Source: Chrysomallon squamiferum
Taxonomy: Eukaryota > Mollusca > Gastropoda > Neomphalida > Peltospiridae
Assembly: GCA_012295275.1 (NCBI GenBank)
Contig: CM022666.1
Span: 10,013,002-10,073,001 of the forward strand
Direction of reading: 5' to 3'
Length of the DNA stretch: 60,000 nucleotides
Below are positions 21,238 to 34,415 of the stretch, in pieces. Every line of letters starts with the position of its first letter. The first letter of the stretch is position 1. A program made the position numbers and the translations under genes. The notes beneath the pieces were generated by a model. That model was not told the origin of the DNA, did not search any database, and was given only the letters and a program-made list of their open reading frames with translations.

Positions 21238-22927
21238 GTGGTGCGTGTGTGTGTTTATTGACAGGAGACGAATACCTCTCGCAACCGCTCGCTGTACGAA
21301 ACACTGAATCGTGTGCATACATAACAGACAGCATCGATTGCGTTCTATCTTCAATCAGCTCTTTCAACGCTGTTAATAGATAATCATTAGATCTCATTTA
21401 AGTAATGTGGTGCGTGTGTGTGTTATTTCAGAAGAGACGGATACTTCTCGCCACGGCTCGCACTCTGAAACTTTCAATCGTATGCAGTCGTAAAACACAG
21501 CATAGAGTGCGTACTATTCTCAAGCAGCTCTTTCATCGCTGTTAATGGATAATCATTAGATCTGATTTAAGTCATGTGGTGCGTGTGTGTGTTTATTAAG
21601 AACAGACGAATACCTCTCGCAACCGCTCGCACTACGAAACTTTCAATCGTATGCAGTCATGAGACACAGCATCGAATGCGTTCTGTTCTCAACCAGCTCT
21701 TTCATCGCTGTTAATGGTTAATCATTACATCTCATTTAATAAATGTGGTGCGTGTGTGTGTTTATTAACAAGAGACGGAAACTTCTCGCAACCGCTCGCA
21801 CTCCGAAACTTTGAATTGTATGCAGTCGTAACACACAGCATTGAGTGCGTTCTGTTCTGAAGCAGCTCTTTCAACGGTGTTAAGGGATAATCTTTAGATC
21901 TGATTTAAGTCATGTGGTGCGTGTGTGTGTTATTTGAGAAGAGACGAGTACCTCTCGCAACCGCTCGCACTACGAAACTTTGAATCGTATGCAGTCGTAA
22001 CACGCAGCATAGAGTCCGTTCCGTTCTCAAGCAGCTCTTTCATCGGTGTTAATGGATAATCATTAGATCTCATTTAAGTGATGTGGTGCGTGTGTGTGTT
22101 TATTGACAGGAGACGAATACCTCTCGCAACCGCTCGCTGTACGAAACACTGAATCGTGTGCATACATAACAGACAGCATCGATTGCGTTCTATCTTCAAT
22201 CAGCTCTTTCAACGCTGTTAATAGATAATCATTAGATCTCATTTAAGTAATGTGGTGCGTGTGTGTGTTATTTCAGAAGAGACGGATACTTCTCGCCACG
22301 GCTCGCACTCTGAAACTTTCAATCGTATGCAGTCGTAAAACACAGCATAGAGTGCGTACTATTCTCAAGCAGCTCTTTCATCGCTGTTAATGGATAATCA
22401 TTAGATCTGATTTAAGTCATGTGGTGCGTGTGTGTGTTTATTAAGAACAGACGAATACCTCTCGCAACCGCTCGCACTACGAAACTTTCAATCGTCTGCA
22501 GTCATAACACACAGCATCGAATGCGTTCTGTTCTCAACCAGCTCTTTCATCGCTGTTAATGGTTAATCATTACATCTCATTTAATAAATGTGGTGCGTGT
22601 GTGTGTTTATTAACAAGAGACGAATACCTCTCGCAACCGCTCGCACTACGAAACTTTCAATCGTATGCAGTCGTAACACACAGCATCGAATGCGTTCTGT
22701 TCTCAAGCAGCTCTTTCATCGCTGTTAATGGATAATCATTAGATCTGATTTAAGTCATGTGGTGCGTGTGTGTGTTATTTGAGAAGAGACGAGTACCTCT
22801 CGCAACCGCTCGCACTACGAAACTTTCAATCGTATGCAGTCGTAACACACAGCATCGAATGCGTTCCGTTCTCAAGCAGCTCTTTCATCGCTGTTAATGG
22901 ATAATCATTAGATCTCATTTAAGTGAT
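21238..22927 (+). repeat. Local 5-monomer higher-order repeat
   Basis: The block starting at 21238 (rare GACAGGAGACG variant, CACTGAATCGTGTGCATACA, then the TTATTTCAGAAGAGACGG monomer) recurs at 22083, 845 bp later, or five monomers. Confidence 0.75.
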
Positions 22928-25900
22928 GTGGTGCGTGTGTGTGTTTATCGACAAGAGACGTATACCTCTCGGAACCGCTCGCTGTACGAAACATTCAATC
23001 GTGTGCACACATAACACACAGCATCGAATGCGTTCTGTCCTCAAGCAGCTCTTTCAACGCTCTTAATGGATAATCATTACATCTCAATTTATAAATGTGG
23101 TGCGTGTGTGTGTTTATTGACAACAGACGAATACCTCTCGCAACCGCTCGCACTACGAAACTTTCAATCGTCTGCAGTCATGAGACACAGCATCGAATGC
23201 GTTCTGTTCTCAACCAGCTCTTTCAACGCTGTTAATGGATAATCATTAGATCTGATTTAGACGATGTGGTGCGTGTGTGTGTTTATTGACAAGAGACGAA
23301 TACCTCTCGCAACCGCTCGCGGTACGAAACACACAATCGTGTGCACACATAACAAACAGCATCGAATGCGTTCTGTCCTCAAGCAGCTCTTTCATCGCTG
23401 TTAATGGTTAATCATTACATCTCATTTAATAAATGTGGTGCGTGTGTGTGTTTATTAACAAGAGACGGAAACTTCTCGCAACCGCTCGCACTCCGAAACT
23501 TTGAATTGTATGCAGTCGTAAAACACAGCATTGAGTGCGTTCTGTTCTGAAGCAGCTCTTTCAACGCTGTTAATGAATAATCTGTAGATCTGATTTAGAC
23601 GATGTGGTGCGTGTTTGTGTTTACTGAGAAGAGACGGATACTTGTCGCAACCGCTCGCATTACGGAACTTTCAATCGTATGCAGTCGTAACACACAGCAT
23701 TGAGTGCGTTCTGTTCTCAAGCAGCTCTTTCATCGCTGTTAATGGATAATCATTAGATCTCATTTAAGTAATGTGGTGCGTGTGTGTGTTTATTTCAGAA
23801 GAGACGAATACCTCTCGCAACCGCTCGCACTACGAAACATTCAATCGTGTGCACACATAACACACAGCATCGAATGCGTTCTGTCCTCAAGCAGCTCTTT
23901 CATCGCTGTTAATGGTTAATCATTTCATCTGATTTAATAAATGTGGTGCGTGTGTGTGTTTATTAACAAGAGACGGAAACTTCTCGCAACCGCTCGCACT
24001 CCGAAACTTTGAATTGTATGCAGTCGTAACACACAGCATTGAGTGCGTTCTGTTCTGAAGCAGCTCTTTCAACGGTGTTAATGGATAATCTTTAGATCTG
24101 ATTTAAGTCATGTGGTGCGTGTGTGTGTTATTTGAAAAGAGACGAGTACCTCTCGCAACCGCTCGCACTACGAAACTTTCAATCGTATGCAGTCGTAAAA
24201 CACAGCATAGAGTGCGTACTATTCTCAAGCAGCTCTTTCATCGCTGTTAATGGATAATCATTAGATCTGATTTAAGTCATGTGGTGCGTGTGTGTGTTTA
24301 TTAAGAACAGACTAATACCTCTCGCAACCGCTCGCACTACGAAACTTTCAATCGTATGCAGTCGTAAAACACAGCATTGGGTGCGTACTCTTCTCAAGCA
24401 GCTCTTTCAACGCTGTTAATGAATAATCTGTAGATCTGATTTAGACGATGTGGTGCGTGTTTGTGTTTACTGAGAAGAGACGGATACTTGTCGCAACCGC
24501 TCACACTACGGAACTTTCAATCGTATGCAGTCGTAACACAGAGCAGTGAGTGCGTTCTGTTCTCAAGCAGCTCTTTCATCGCTGTTAATGGATAATCATT
24601 AGATCTGATTTAAGTGCTGTGGTGCGTGTGTGTGTTTATTGACAAGAGACGAATACCTCCCGCAACCGCGCGCTGTACGAAACATTCAATCGTGTGCACA
24701 CATAACACACAGCATCGAATGCGTTCTGTGCTCAAGCAGCTCTTTCATCGCTGTTAATGGTTAATCATTACATCTGATTTAAGTGATGTGGTGCGTGTGT
24801 GTGTTTATCGACAAGAGACGTATACCTCTCGGAACCGCGCGCTGTACGAAACATTCAATCGTGTGCACACATAACAGACAGCATCGAATGCGTTCTGTCT
24901 TCAAGCAGCCCTTTCATCGCTGTTAATGGTTAATCATTAGATCTCATTTAAGTGATGTGGTGCGTGTGTGTGTTTAGTAACAAGAGACGGATACTTGTCG
25001 CAACCGCTCGCGCTCCGAAACTTTCAATCGTATGCAGTCATGAGACACAGCATCGAATGCGTTCGTTTCTCAACCAGCTCTTTCGTCGCTGTTAATGGAT
25101 AATCATTAGATCTGATTTAAGTGATGTGGTGCGTGTGTGTGTTTATTAACAAGAGACGAATACCTCTCGCAACCGCTCGCTGTACGAAACATTCAATCGT
25201 ATGCAGTCGTAACACACAGCATTGAGTGCGTTCTGTTCTGAAGCAGCTCTTTCAACGGTGTTAATGGATAATCTTTAGATCTGATTTAAGTGATGTGGTG
25301 CGTCTGTGTGTTTATTAACAACAGACGAATACCTCTCGCAACCGCTCGCGGTACGAAACACACAATCGTGTGCACACATAACAGACAGCATTGAATGCGT
25401 TCTGTCCTCAAGCAGCTCTTTCATCGCTGTTAATGGTTAATCATTAGATCTGATTTAGACGATGTGGTGCGTGTGTGTGTTTATTGACAGGAGACGAATA
25501 CCTCTCGCAACCGCTCGCTGTACGAAACACTGAATCGTGTGCATACATAACAGACACCATCGATTGCGTTCTATCTTCAATCAGCTCTTTCAACGCTGTT
25601 AATGGATAATCATTAGATCTCATTTAAGTAATGTGGTGCGTGTGTGTGTTATTTTAGAAGAGACGGATACTTCTCGCAACCGCTCGCACTACGAAACTTT
25701 CAATCGTATGCAGTCATAAAACACAGCATCGAATGCGTTCTGTTCTCAACCAGCTCTTTCATCGCTGTTAATGGATAATCATTAGATCTCATTTAAGTCA
25801 TGTGGTGCGTGTGTGTGTTTATTAAGAACAGACGAATACCTCTCGCAACCGCTCGCACTACGAAACTTTCAATCGTATGCAGTCGTAACACACAGCATAG

Positions 25901-28900
25901 AGTGCGTACTGTTCTCAAGCAGCTCTTTCATCGCTGTTAATGGATAATCATTAGATCTCATTTAAGTGATGTGGTGCGTGTGTGTTATTTTAAGAAGAGA
26001 CGAATACCTCTCGCAACCGCTCGCTCTACGAAACATTCAATCGTGTGCAGTCATAACACACAGCATCGAATGCGTTCTGTTCTCAAGCAGCTCTTTCATC
26101 GGTGTTAATGGATAATCATTAGATCTCATTTAAGTGATGTGGTGCGTGTGTGTGTTTATTGACAAGAGACGAATACCTCTCGCAACCGCGCGCTGTACGA
26201 AACATTCAATCGTGTGCACACATAACACACAGCATCGAATGCGTTCTGTCTTCAACCAGCTCTTTCAACACTATTAATGAATATTCTGTAGATCTGATTT
26301 AGACGATGTGGTGCGTGTATCTGTTTATTGAGAAGAGACGAATACCTCTCGCAACCGCTCGCTGTACGAAACATTCAATCGTGTGCACACATAACACACA
26401 GCATCGAATGCGTTCTGTCCTCAAGCAGCTCTTTCATCGCTGTTAATGGTTAATCATTACATCTCATTTAATAAATGTGGTGCGTGTGTGTGTTTATTAA
26501 CAAGAGACGGAAACTTCTCGCAACCGCTCGCACTCCGAAACTTTGAATTGTATGCAGTCGTAAAACACAGCATTGAGTGCGTTCTGTTCTGAAGCAGCTC
26601 TTTCAACGCTGTTAATGGATAATCTGTAGATCTGATTTAGACGATGTGGTGCGTGTTTGTGTTTACTGAGAAGAGACGGATACTTGTCGCAACCGCTCGC
26701 ACTACGAAACTTTCAATCGTATGCAGTCGTAACACACAGCATAGAGTGCGTTCTGTTCTCAAGCAGCTCTTTCATCGCTGTTAATGGATAATCATTAGAT
26801 CTGATTTAAGTCATGTGGTGCGTGTGTGTGTTTATTGACAACAGACGAATACCTCTCGCAACCGCTCGCTGTACGAAACATTCAATCGTGTGCACACATA
26901 ACAGACAGCATCGAATGCGTTCTGTCCTCAAGCAGCTCTTTCATCGCTGTTAATGGATAATCATTAGATCTCATTTAAGTAATGTGGTGCGTGTGTGTGT
27001 TATTTCAGAAGAGACGGATACTTCTCGCCACCGCTCGCACTCCGAAACTTTCAATCGTATGCAGTCGTAAAACACAGCATAGAGTGCGTTCTGTTCTCAA
27101 GCAGCTCTTTCATCGCTGTTAATGGATAATCATTAGATCTCATTTAAGTCATGTGGTGCGTGTGTGTGTTTATTGACAAGAGACGAATACCTCTCGCAAC
27201 CGCTGGCTCTACGAAACACTCAATCGTGTGCACACATAACAGACAGCATCGAATGCGTTCTGTCCTCAAGCAGCCCTTTCATCGCTGTTAATGGTTAATC
27301 ATTAGATCTCATTTAAGTGATGTGGTGCGTGTGTGTGTTTAGTAACAAGAGACGGATACTTGTCGCAACCGCTCGCGCTCCGAAACTTTCAATCGTATGC
27401 AGTCATGAGACACAGCATCGAATGCGTTCGTTTCTCAACCAGCTCTTTCGTCGCTGTTAATGGATAATCATTAGATCTGATTTAAGTGATGTGGTGCGTG
27501 TGTGTGTTTATCGACAAGAGACGTATACCTCTCGCAACCGCTCGCTGTACGAAACATTCAATCGTGTGCACACATAACACACAGCATCGAATGCGTTCTG
27601 TCCTCAAGCAGCTCTTTCATCGCTGTTAATGGTTAATCATTACATCTCATTTAATAAATGTGGTGCGTGTGTGTGTTTATTAACAAGAGACGGAAACTTC
27701 TCGCAACCGCTCGCACTCCGAAACTTTGAATTGTATGCAGTCGTAACACACAGCATTGAGTGCGTTCTGTTCTGAAGCAGCTCTTTCAACGGTGTTAATG
27801 GATAATCTTTAGATCTGATTTAAGTCATGTGGTGCGTGTGTGTGTTATTTGAGAAGAGACGAGTACCTCTCGCAACCGCTCGCACTACGAAACTTTGAAT
27901 CGTATGCAGTCGTAACACACAGCATAGAGTCCGTTCCGTTCTCAAGCAGCTCTTTCATCGGTGTTAATGGATAATCATTAGATCTCATTTAAGTGATGTG
28001 GTGCGTGTGTGTGTTTATTGTCAAGAGACGAATACCTCTCGCGACCGCTCGCTGTACGAAACATTCAATCGTGTGCACACATAACAGACAGCATCGAATG
28101 CGTTCTGTCCTCAAGCAGCTCTTTCAACGCTGTTAATGGATAATCATTACATCTCATTTATAAATGTGGTGCGTGTGTGTGTTTATTGACAACAGACGAA
28201 TACCTCTCGCAACCGCTCGCACTACGAAACTTTCAATCGTCTGCAGTCATGAGACACAGCATCGAATGCGTTCTGTTCTCAACCAGCTCTTTCAACGCTC
28301 TTAATGGATAATCATTAGATCTCATTTAAGTGATGTGGTGCGTGTGTGTGTTTATTAACAAGAGACGAATACCTCTCGCAACCGCTCGCTGTACGAAACA
28401 TTCAATCGTGTGCACACATAACAGACAGCATCGAATGCGTTCTGTCCTCAAGCAGCTCTTTCATCGCTGTTAATGGTTAATCATTAGATCTGATTTAAGA
28501 GATGTGGTGCGTGTGTGTGTTTATTAACAAGAGACGGATACCTCTCGCAACCGCTCGCGCTTCGATTTCAATCGTATGCAGTCATGAGACACAGCATCGA
28601 ATGCGTTCTGTTCTCAACCAGCTCTTTCATCGCTGTTAATGGATAATCATTAGATCTGATTTAAGTGATGTGGTGCGTGTGTGTGTTTATTGACAAGAGA
28701 CGAATACCTCTCGCAACCGCTCGCTGTACGAAACATTCAATCGTGTGCACACATAACAGACAGCATCGAATGCGTTCTGTCTTCAATCAGCTCTTTCAAC
28801 GCTGTTAATAGATAATCATTAGATCTCATTTAAGTAATGTGGTGCGTGTGTGTGTTATTTCAGAAGAGACGGATACTTCTCGCAACCGCTCGCACTACGA

Positions 28901-31900
28901 AACTTTCAATCGTATGCAGTCGTAACACACAGCATAGAGTGCGTTCTGTTCTCAAGCAGCTCTTTCATCGCTGTTAATGGATAATCATTAGATCTCATTT
29001 AAGTCATGTGGTGCGTGTGTGTGTTTATTAAGAACAGACGAATACCTCTCGCAACCGCTCGCACTACGAAACTTTCAATCGTATGCAGTCGTAACACACA
29101 GCATAGAGGCGTACTGTTCTCAAGCAGCTGTTTCATCGCTGTTAATGGATAATCATTAGATCTCATTTAAGTAATGTGGTGCGTGTGTGTGTTATTTCAG
29201 AAGAGACGGATACTTCTGGCCACCGCTGGAACTCCGAAAGTTTCAATCGTATGCAGTCGTAACACACAGCATAAAGTGCGTTCCGTTCTCAAGCAGCTCT
29301 TTCATCGCTGTTAATGGATAATCATTAGATCTGATTTAAGTGATGTGGTGCGTGTGTGTGTTTATTGACAAGAGACGAATACCTCTCGCAACCGCTCGCT
29401 GTACGAAACATTCAATCGTGTGCACACATAACACACAGCATCGAATGCGTTCTGTCCTCAAGCAGCTCTTTCATCGCTGTTAATGGTTAATCATTACATC
29501 TCATTTAATAAATGTGGTGCGTGTGTGTGTTTATTAACAAGAGACGGATACTTGTCGCAACCGCTCGCACTCCGAAACTTTCAATCGTATGCAGTCATGA
29601 GACACAGCATCGAATGCGTTCTGTTCTCAACCAGCTCTTTCAACGCTGTTAATGGATAATCATTAGATCTGATTTAAGTGATGTGGTGCGTGTGTGTGTT
29701 TATTGACAAGAGACGAATACCTCTCGCAACCGCTCGCTCTACGAAACATTCAATCGTGTGCTCACATAACACACAGCATCGAATGCGTTCTGTCCTCAAG
29801 CAGCTCTTTCATCGCTGTTAATGGTTAATCATTAGATCTCATTTAATAAATGTGGTGCGTGTGTGTTTTATTGACAAGAGACGAATACCTCTCGCAACCG
29901 CTCGCTGTACGAAACACTGAATCGTGTGCAGTACATAACAGACACAGCATCGATTGCGTTCTATCTTCAATCAGCTCTTTCAACGCTGTTAATGGATAAT
30001 CATTAGATCTCATTTAAGTAATGTGGTGCGTGTGTGTGTTATTTCAGAAGAGACGGATACTTCTCGCAACCGCTCGCACTACGAAACTTTCAATCGTATG
30101 CAGTCGTAAAACACAGCATAGAGTGCGTACTATTCTCAAGCAGCTCTTTCATCGCTGTTAATGGATAATCATTAGATCTGATTTAAGTCATGTGGTGCGT
30201 GTGTGTGTTTATTAAGAACAGACGAATACCTCTCGCAACCGCTCGCACTACGAAACTTTCAATCGTATGCAGTCGTAACACACAGCATCGAATGCGTTCT
30301 GTTCTCAAGCAGCTCTTTCATCGCTGTTAATGGATAATCATTAGATCTCATTTAAGTGATGTGGTGCGTGTGTGTGTTTATTGACAAGAGACGAATACCT
30401 CTCGCAACCGCTGGCTCTACGAAACATTCAATCGTGTGCAGTCGTAACACACAGCATCGAATGCGTTCTGTTCTCAACCAGCTCTTTCATCGCTGTTAAT
30501 GGATAATCATTAGATCTCATTTAAGTCGATGTGGTGCGTGTGTGTGTTTATTGACAAGAGACGAATACCTCTCGCAACCGCTCGCTGTACGAAACATTCA
30601 ATCGTGTGCACACATAACACACAGCATCGAATGCGTTCTGTCCTCAAGCAGCTCTTTCATCGCTGTTAGTGGTTAATCATTACATCTCATTTAATAAATG
30701 TGGTGCGTGTGTGTGTTTATTAACAAGAGACGGAAACTTCTCGCAACCGCTCGCACTCCGAAACTTTGAATTGTATGCAGTCGTAACACACAGCATTGAG
30801 TGCGTTCTGTTCTGAAGCAGCTCTTTCAACGGTGTTAATGGATAATCTTTAGATCTGATTTAAGTCATGTGGTGCGTGTGTGTGTTATTTGAGAAGAGAC
30901 GAGTACCTCTCGCAACCGCTCGCACTACGAAACATTGAATCGTATGCAGTCGTAACACACAGCATACAGTCCGTTCCGTTCTCAAGCAGCTCTTTCATCG
31001 GTGTTAATGGATAATCATTAAATCTCATTTAAGTGATGTGATGCGTGTGTGTGTTTATTGTCAAGAGACGAATACCTCTCGCGACCGCTCGCTGTACGAA
31101 ACATTCAATGGTGTGCACACATAACAGACAGCATCGAATGCGATCTGTCCTCAAGCTGCTCTGTCAACGCTCTTAATGGATAATCATTACATCTCAATTT
31201 ATAAATGTGGTGCGTGTGTGTGTTTATTGACAACAGACGAATACCTCTCGCAACCGCTCGCACTACGAAACTTTCAATCGTCTGCAGTCATGAGACACAG
31301 CATCGAATGCGTTCTGTTCTCAACCAGCTCTTTCAACGCTCTTAATGGATAATCATTAGATCTCATTTAAGTGATGTGGTACGTGTGTGTGTTTATTAAC
31401 AACAGACGAATACCTCTCGCAACCGCTCGCCGTACGAAACACACAATCGTGTGCACACATAACAGACAGCATTGAATGCGTTCTGTCCTCAAGCAGCTCT
31501 TTCATCGCTGTTAATGGTTAATCATTAGATCTGATTTAGACGATGTGGTGCGTGTGTGTGTTTATTGACAGGAGACGAATACCTCTCGCAACCGCTCGCT
31601 GTACGAAACACTGAATCGTGTGCATACATAACAGACAGCATCGATTACGTTCTATCTTCAATCAGCTCTTTCAACGCTGTTAATAGATAATCATTAGATC
31701 TCATTTAAGTAATGTGGTGCGTGTGTGTGTTATTTCAGAAGAGACGGATACTTCTCGCCACGGCTCGCATTCCGAAACTTTCAATCGTATGCAGTAGTAA
31801 AACACAGCATAGAGTTCGTACTATTCTCAAGCAGCTCTTTCATCGCTGTTAATGGATAATCATTAGATCTGATTTAAGTCATGTGGTGCGTGTGTGTGTT

Positions 31901-34415
31901 TATTAAGAACAGACGAATACCTCTCGCAACCGCTCGCACTACGAAACCTTCAATCGTATGCAGTCGTAACACACAGCATAGAGGCGTACTGTTCTCAAGC
32001 AGCTGTTTCATCGCTGTTAATGGATAATCATTAGATCTCATTTAAGTAATGTGGTGCGTGTGTGTTATTTCAGAAGAGACGGATACTTCTGGCCACCGCT
32101 GGAACTCCGAAAGTTTCAATCGTATGCAGTCGTAACACACAGCATAAAGTGCGTTCCGTTCTCAAGCAGCTCTTTCATCGCTGTTAATAGATAATCATTA
32201 GATCTCATTTAAGTCATGTGGTGCGTGTGTGTGTTTATTGACAAGAGACGAATACCTCTCGCAACCGCTGGCTCTACGAAACACTCAATCGTGTGCACAC
32301 ATAACAGACAGCATCGAATGCGTTCTGTCCTCAAGCAGCCCTTTCATCGCTGTTAATGGTTAATCATTAGATCTCATTTAAGTGATGTGGTGCGTGTGTG
32401 TGTTTAGTAACAAGAGACGGATACTTGTCGCAACCGCTCGCGCTCCGAAACTTTCAATCGTATGCAGTCATGAGACACAGCATCGAATGCGTTCGTTTCT
32501 CAACCAGCTCTTTCGTCGCTGTTAATGGATAATCATTAGATCTGATTTAAGTGATGTGGTGCGTGTGTGTGTTTATCGACAAGAGACGTATACCTCTCGC
32601 AACCGCTCGCTGTACGAAACATTCAATCGTATGCAGTCATAACACACAGCATCGAATGCGTTCTGTTCTCAAGCAGCTCTTTCATCGCTGTTAATGGATA
32701 ATCATTAGATCTGATTTAAGTCATGTGGTGCGTGTGTGTGTTTATTGACAAGAGACGAATACCTCTCGCAACCGCTGGCTCTACGAAACACTCAATCGTG
32801 TGCACACATAACAGACAGCATCGAATGCGTTCTGTCCTCAAGCAGCCCTTTCATCTCTGTTAATGGTTAATCATTAGATCTCATTTAAGTGATGTGGTGC
32901 GTGCGTGTGTTTAGTAACAAGAGACGGATACTTGTCGCAACCGCTCGCGCTCCGAAACTTTCAATCGTATGCAGTCATGAGACACAGCATCGAATGCGTT
33001 CGTTTCTCAACCAGCTCTTTCGTCGCTGTTAATGGATAATCATTAGATCTGATTTAAGTGATGTGGTGCGTGTGTGTGTTTATCGACAAGAGACGTATAC
33101 CTCTCGGAACCGCGCGCTGTACGAAACATTCAATCGTGTGCACACATAACACACAGCATCGAATGCGTTCTCTCCTCAAGCAGCTCTTTCATCGCTGTTA
33201 ATGGTTAATCATTACATCTCATTTAATAAATGTGGTGCGTGTGTGTGTTTATTAACAAGAGACGGAAACTTCTCGCAACCGCTCGCACTCCGAAACTTTG
33301 AATTGTATGCAGTCGTAACACACAGCATTGAGTGCGTTCTGTTCTGAAGCAGCTCTTTCAACGGTGTTAATGGATAATCTTTAGATCTGATTTAAGTCAT
33401 GTGGTGCGTATGTGTGTTATTTGAAAAGAGACGAGTACCTCTCGCAACCGCTCGCACTACGAAACTTTCAATCGTATGCAGTCGTAAAACACAGCATAGA
33501 GTGCGTACTATTCTCAAGCAGCTCTTTCATCGCTGTTAATGGATAATCATTAGATCTGATTTAAGTCATGTGGTGCGTGTGTGTGTTTATTGACAACAGA
33601 CGAATACCTCTCGCAACCGCTCGCACTACGAAACTTTCAATCGTATGCAGTCGTAACACACAGCATCGAGTGCGTTCTATCCTCAAGCAGCTCTTTCATC
33701 GCTGTTAATGGATAATCATTAGATCTGATTTAAGTAATGTGGTGCGTGTGTGTGTTTTTAAGAAGAGACGGATACTTCTCGCAACCGCTCGCACTACGAA
33801 ACTTTCAATCGTATGCAGTCGTAACACACAGCATTGAGTGCGTTCTGTTCTCAAGCAGCTCTTTCATCGCTGTTAATGGATAATCATTAGATCTGATTTA
33901 AGTGATGTGGTGTGCGTGTGTGTGTTTATTGACAAGAGACGAATACCTCTCGCAACCGCTCGCTGTACGAAACATTCAATCGTGTGCTCACATAACACAC
34001 AGCATCGAATGCGTTCTGTGCTCAAGCAGCTCTTTCATCGCTGTTAATGGTTAATCATTACATCTGATTTAAGTGATGTGGTGCGTGTGTGTGTTTATTG
34101 ACAAGAGACGTATACCTCTCGCAACCGCTCGCACTACGAAACTTTCAATCGTCTGCAGTCATGAGACACAGCATCGAATGCGTTCTGTTCTCAACCAGCT
34201 CTTTCATCGCTGTTAATGGATAATCATTAGATCTGATTTAAGTGATGTGGTGCGTGTGTGTGTTTATTGACAAGAGACGAATACCTCTCGCAACCGCTCG
34301 CTGTACGAAACATTCAATCGTGTGCACACATAACACACAGCATCGAATGCGTTCTGTCCTCAAGCAGCTCTTTCATCGCTGTTAGTGGTTAATCATTACA
34401 TCTCATTTAATAAAT

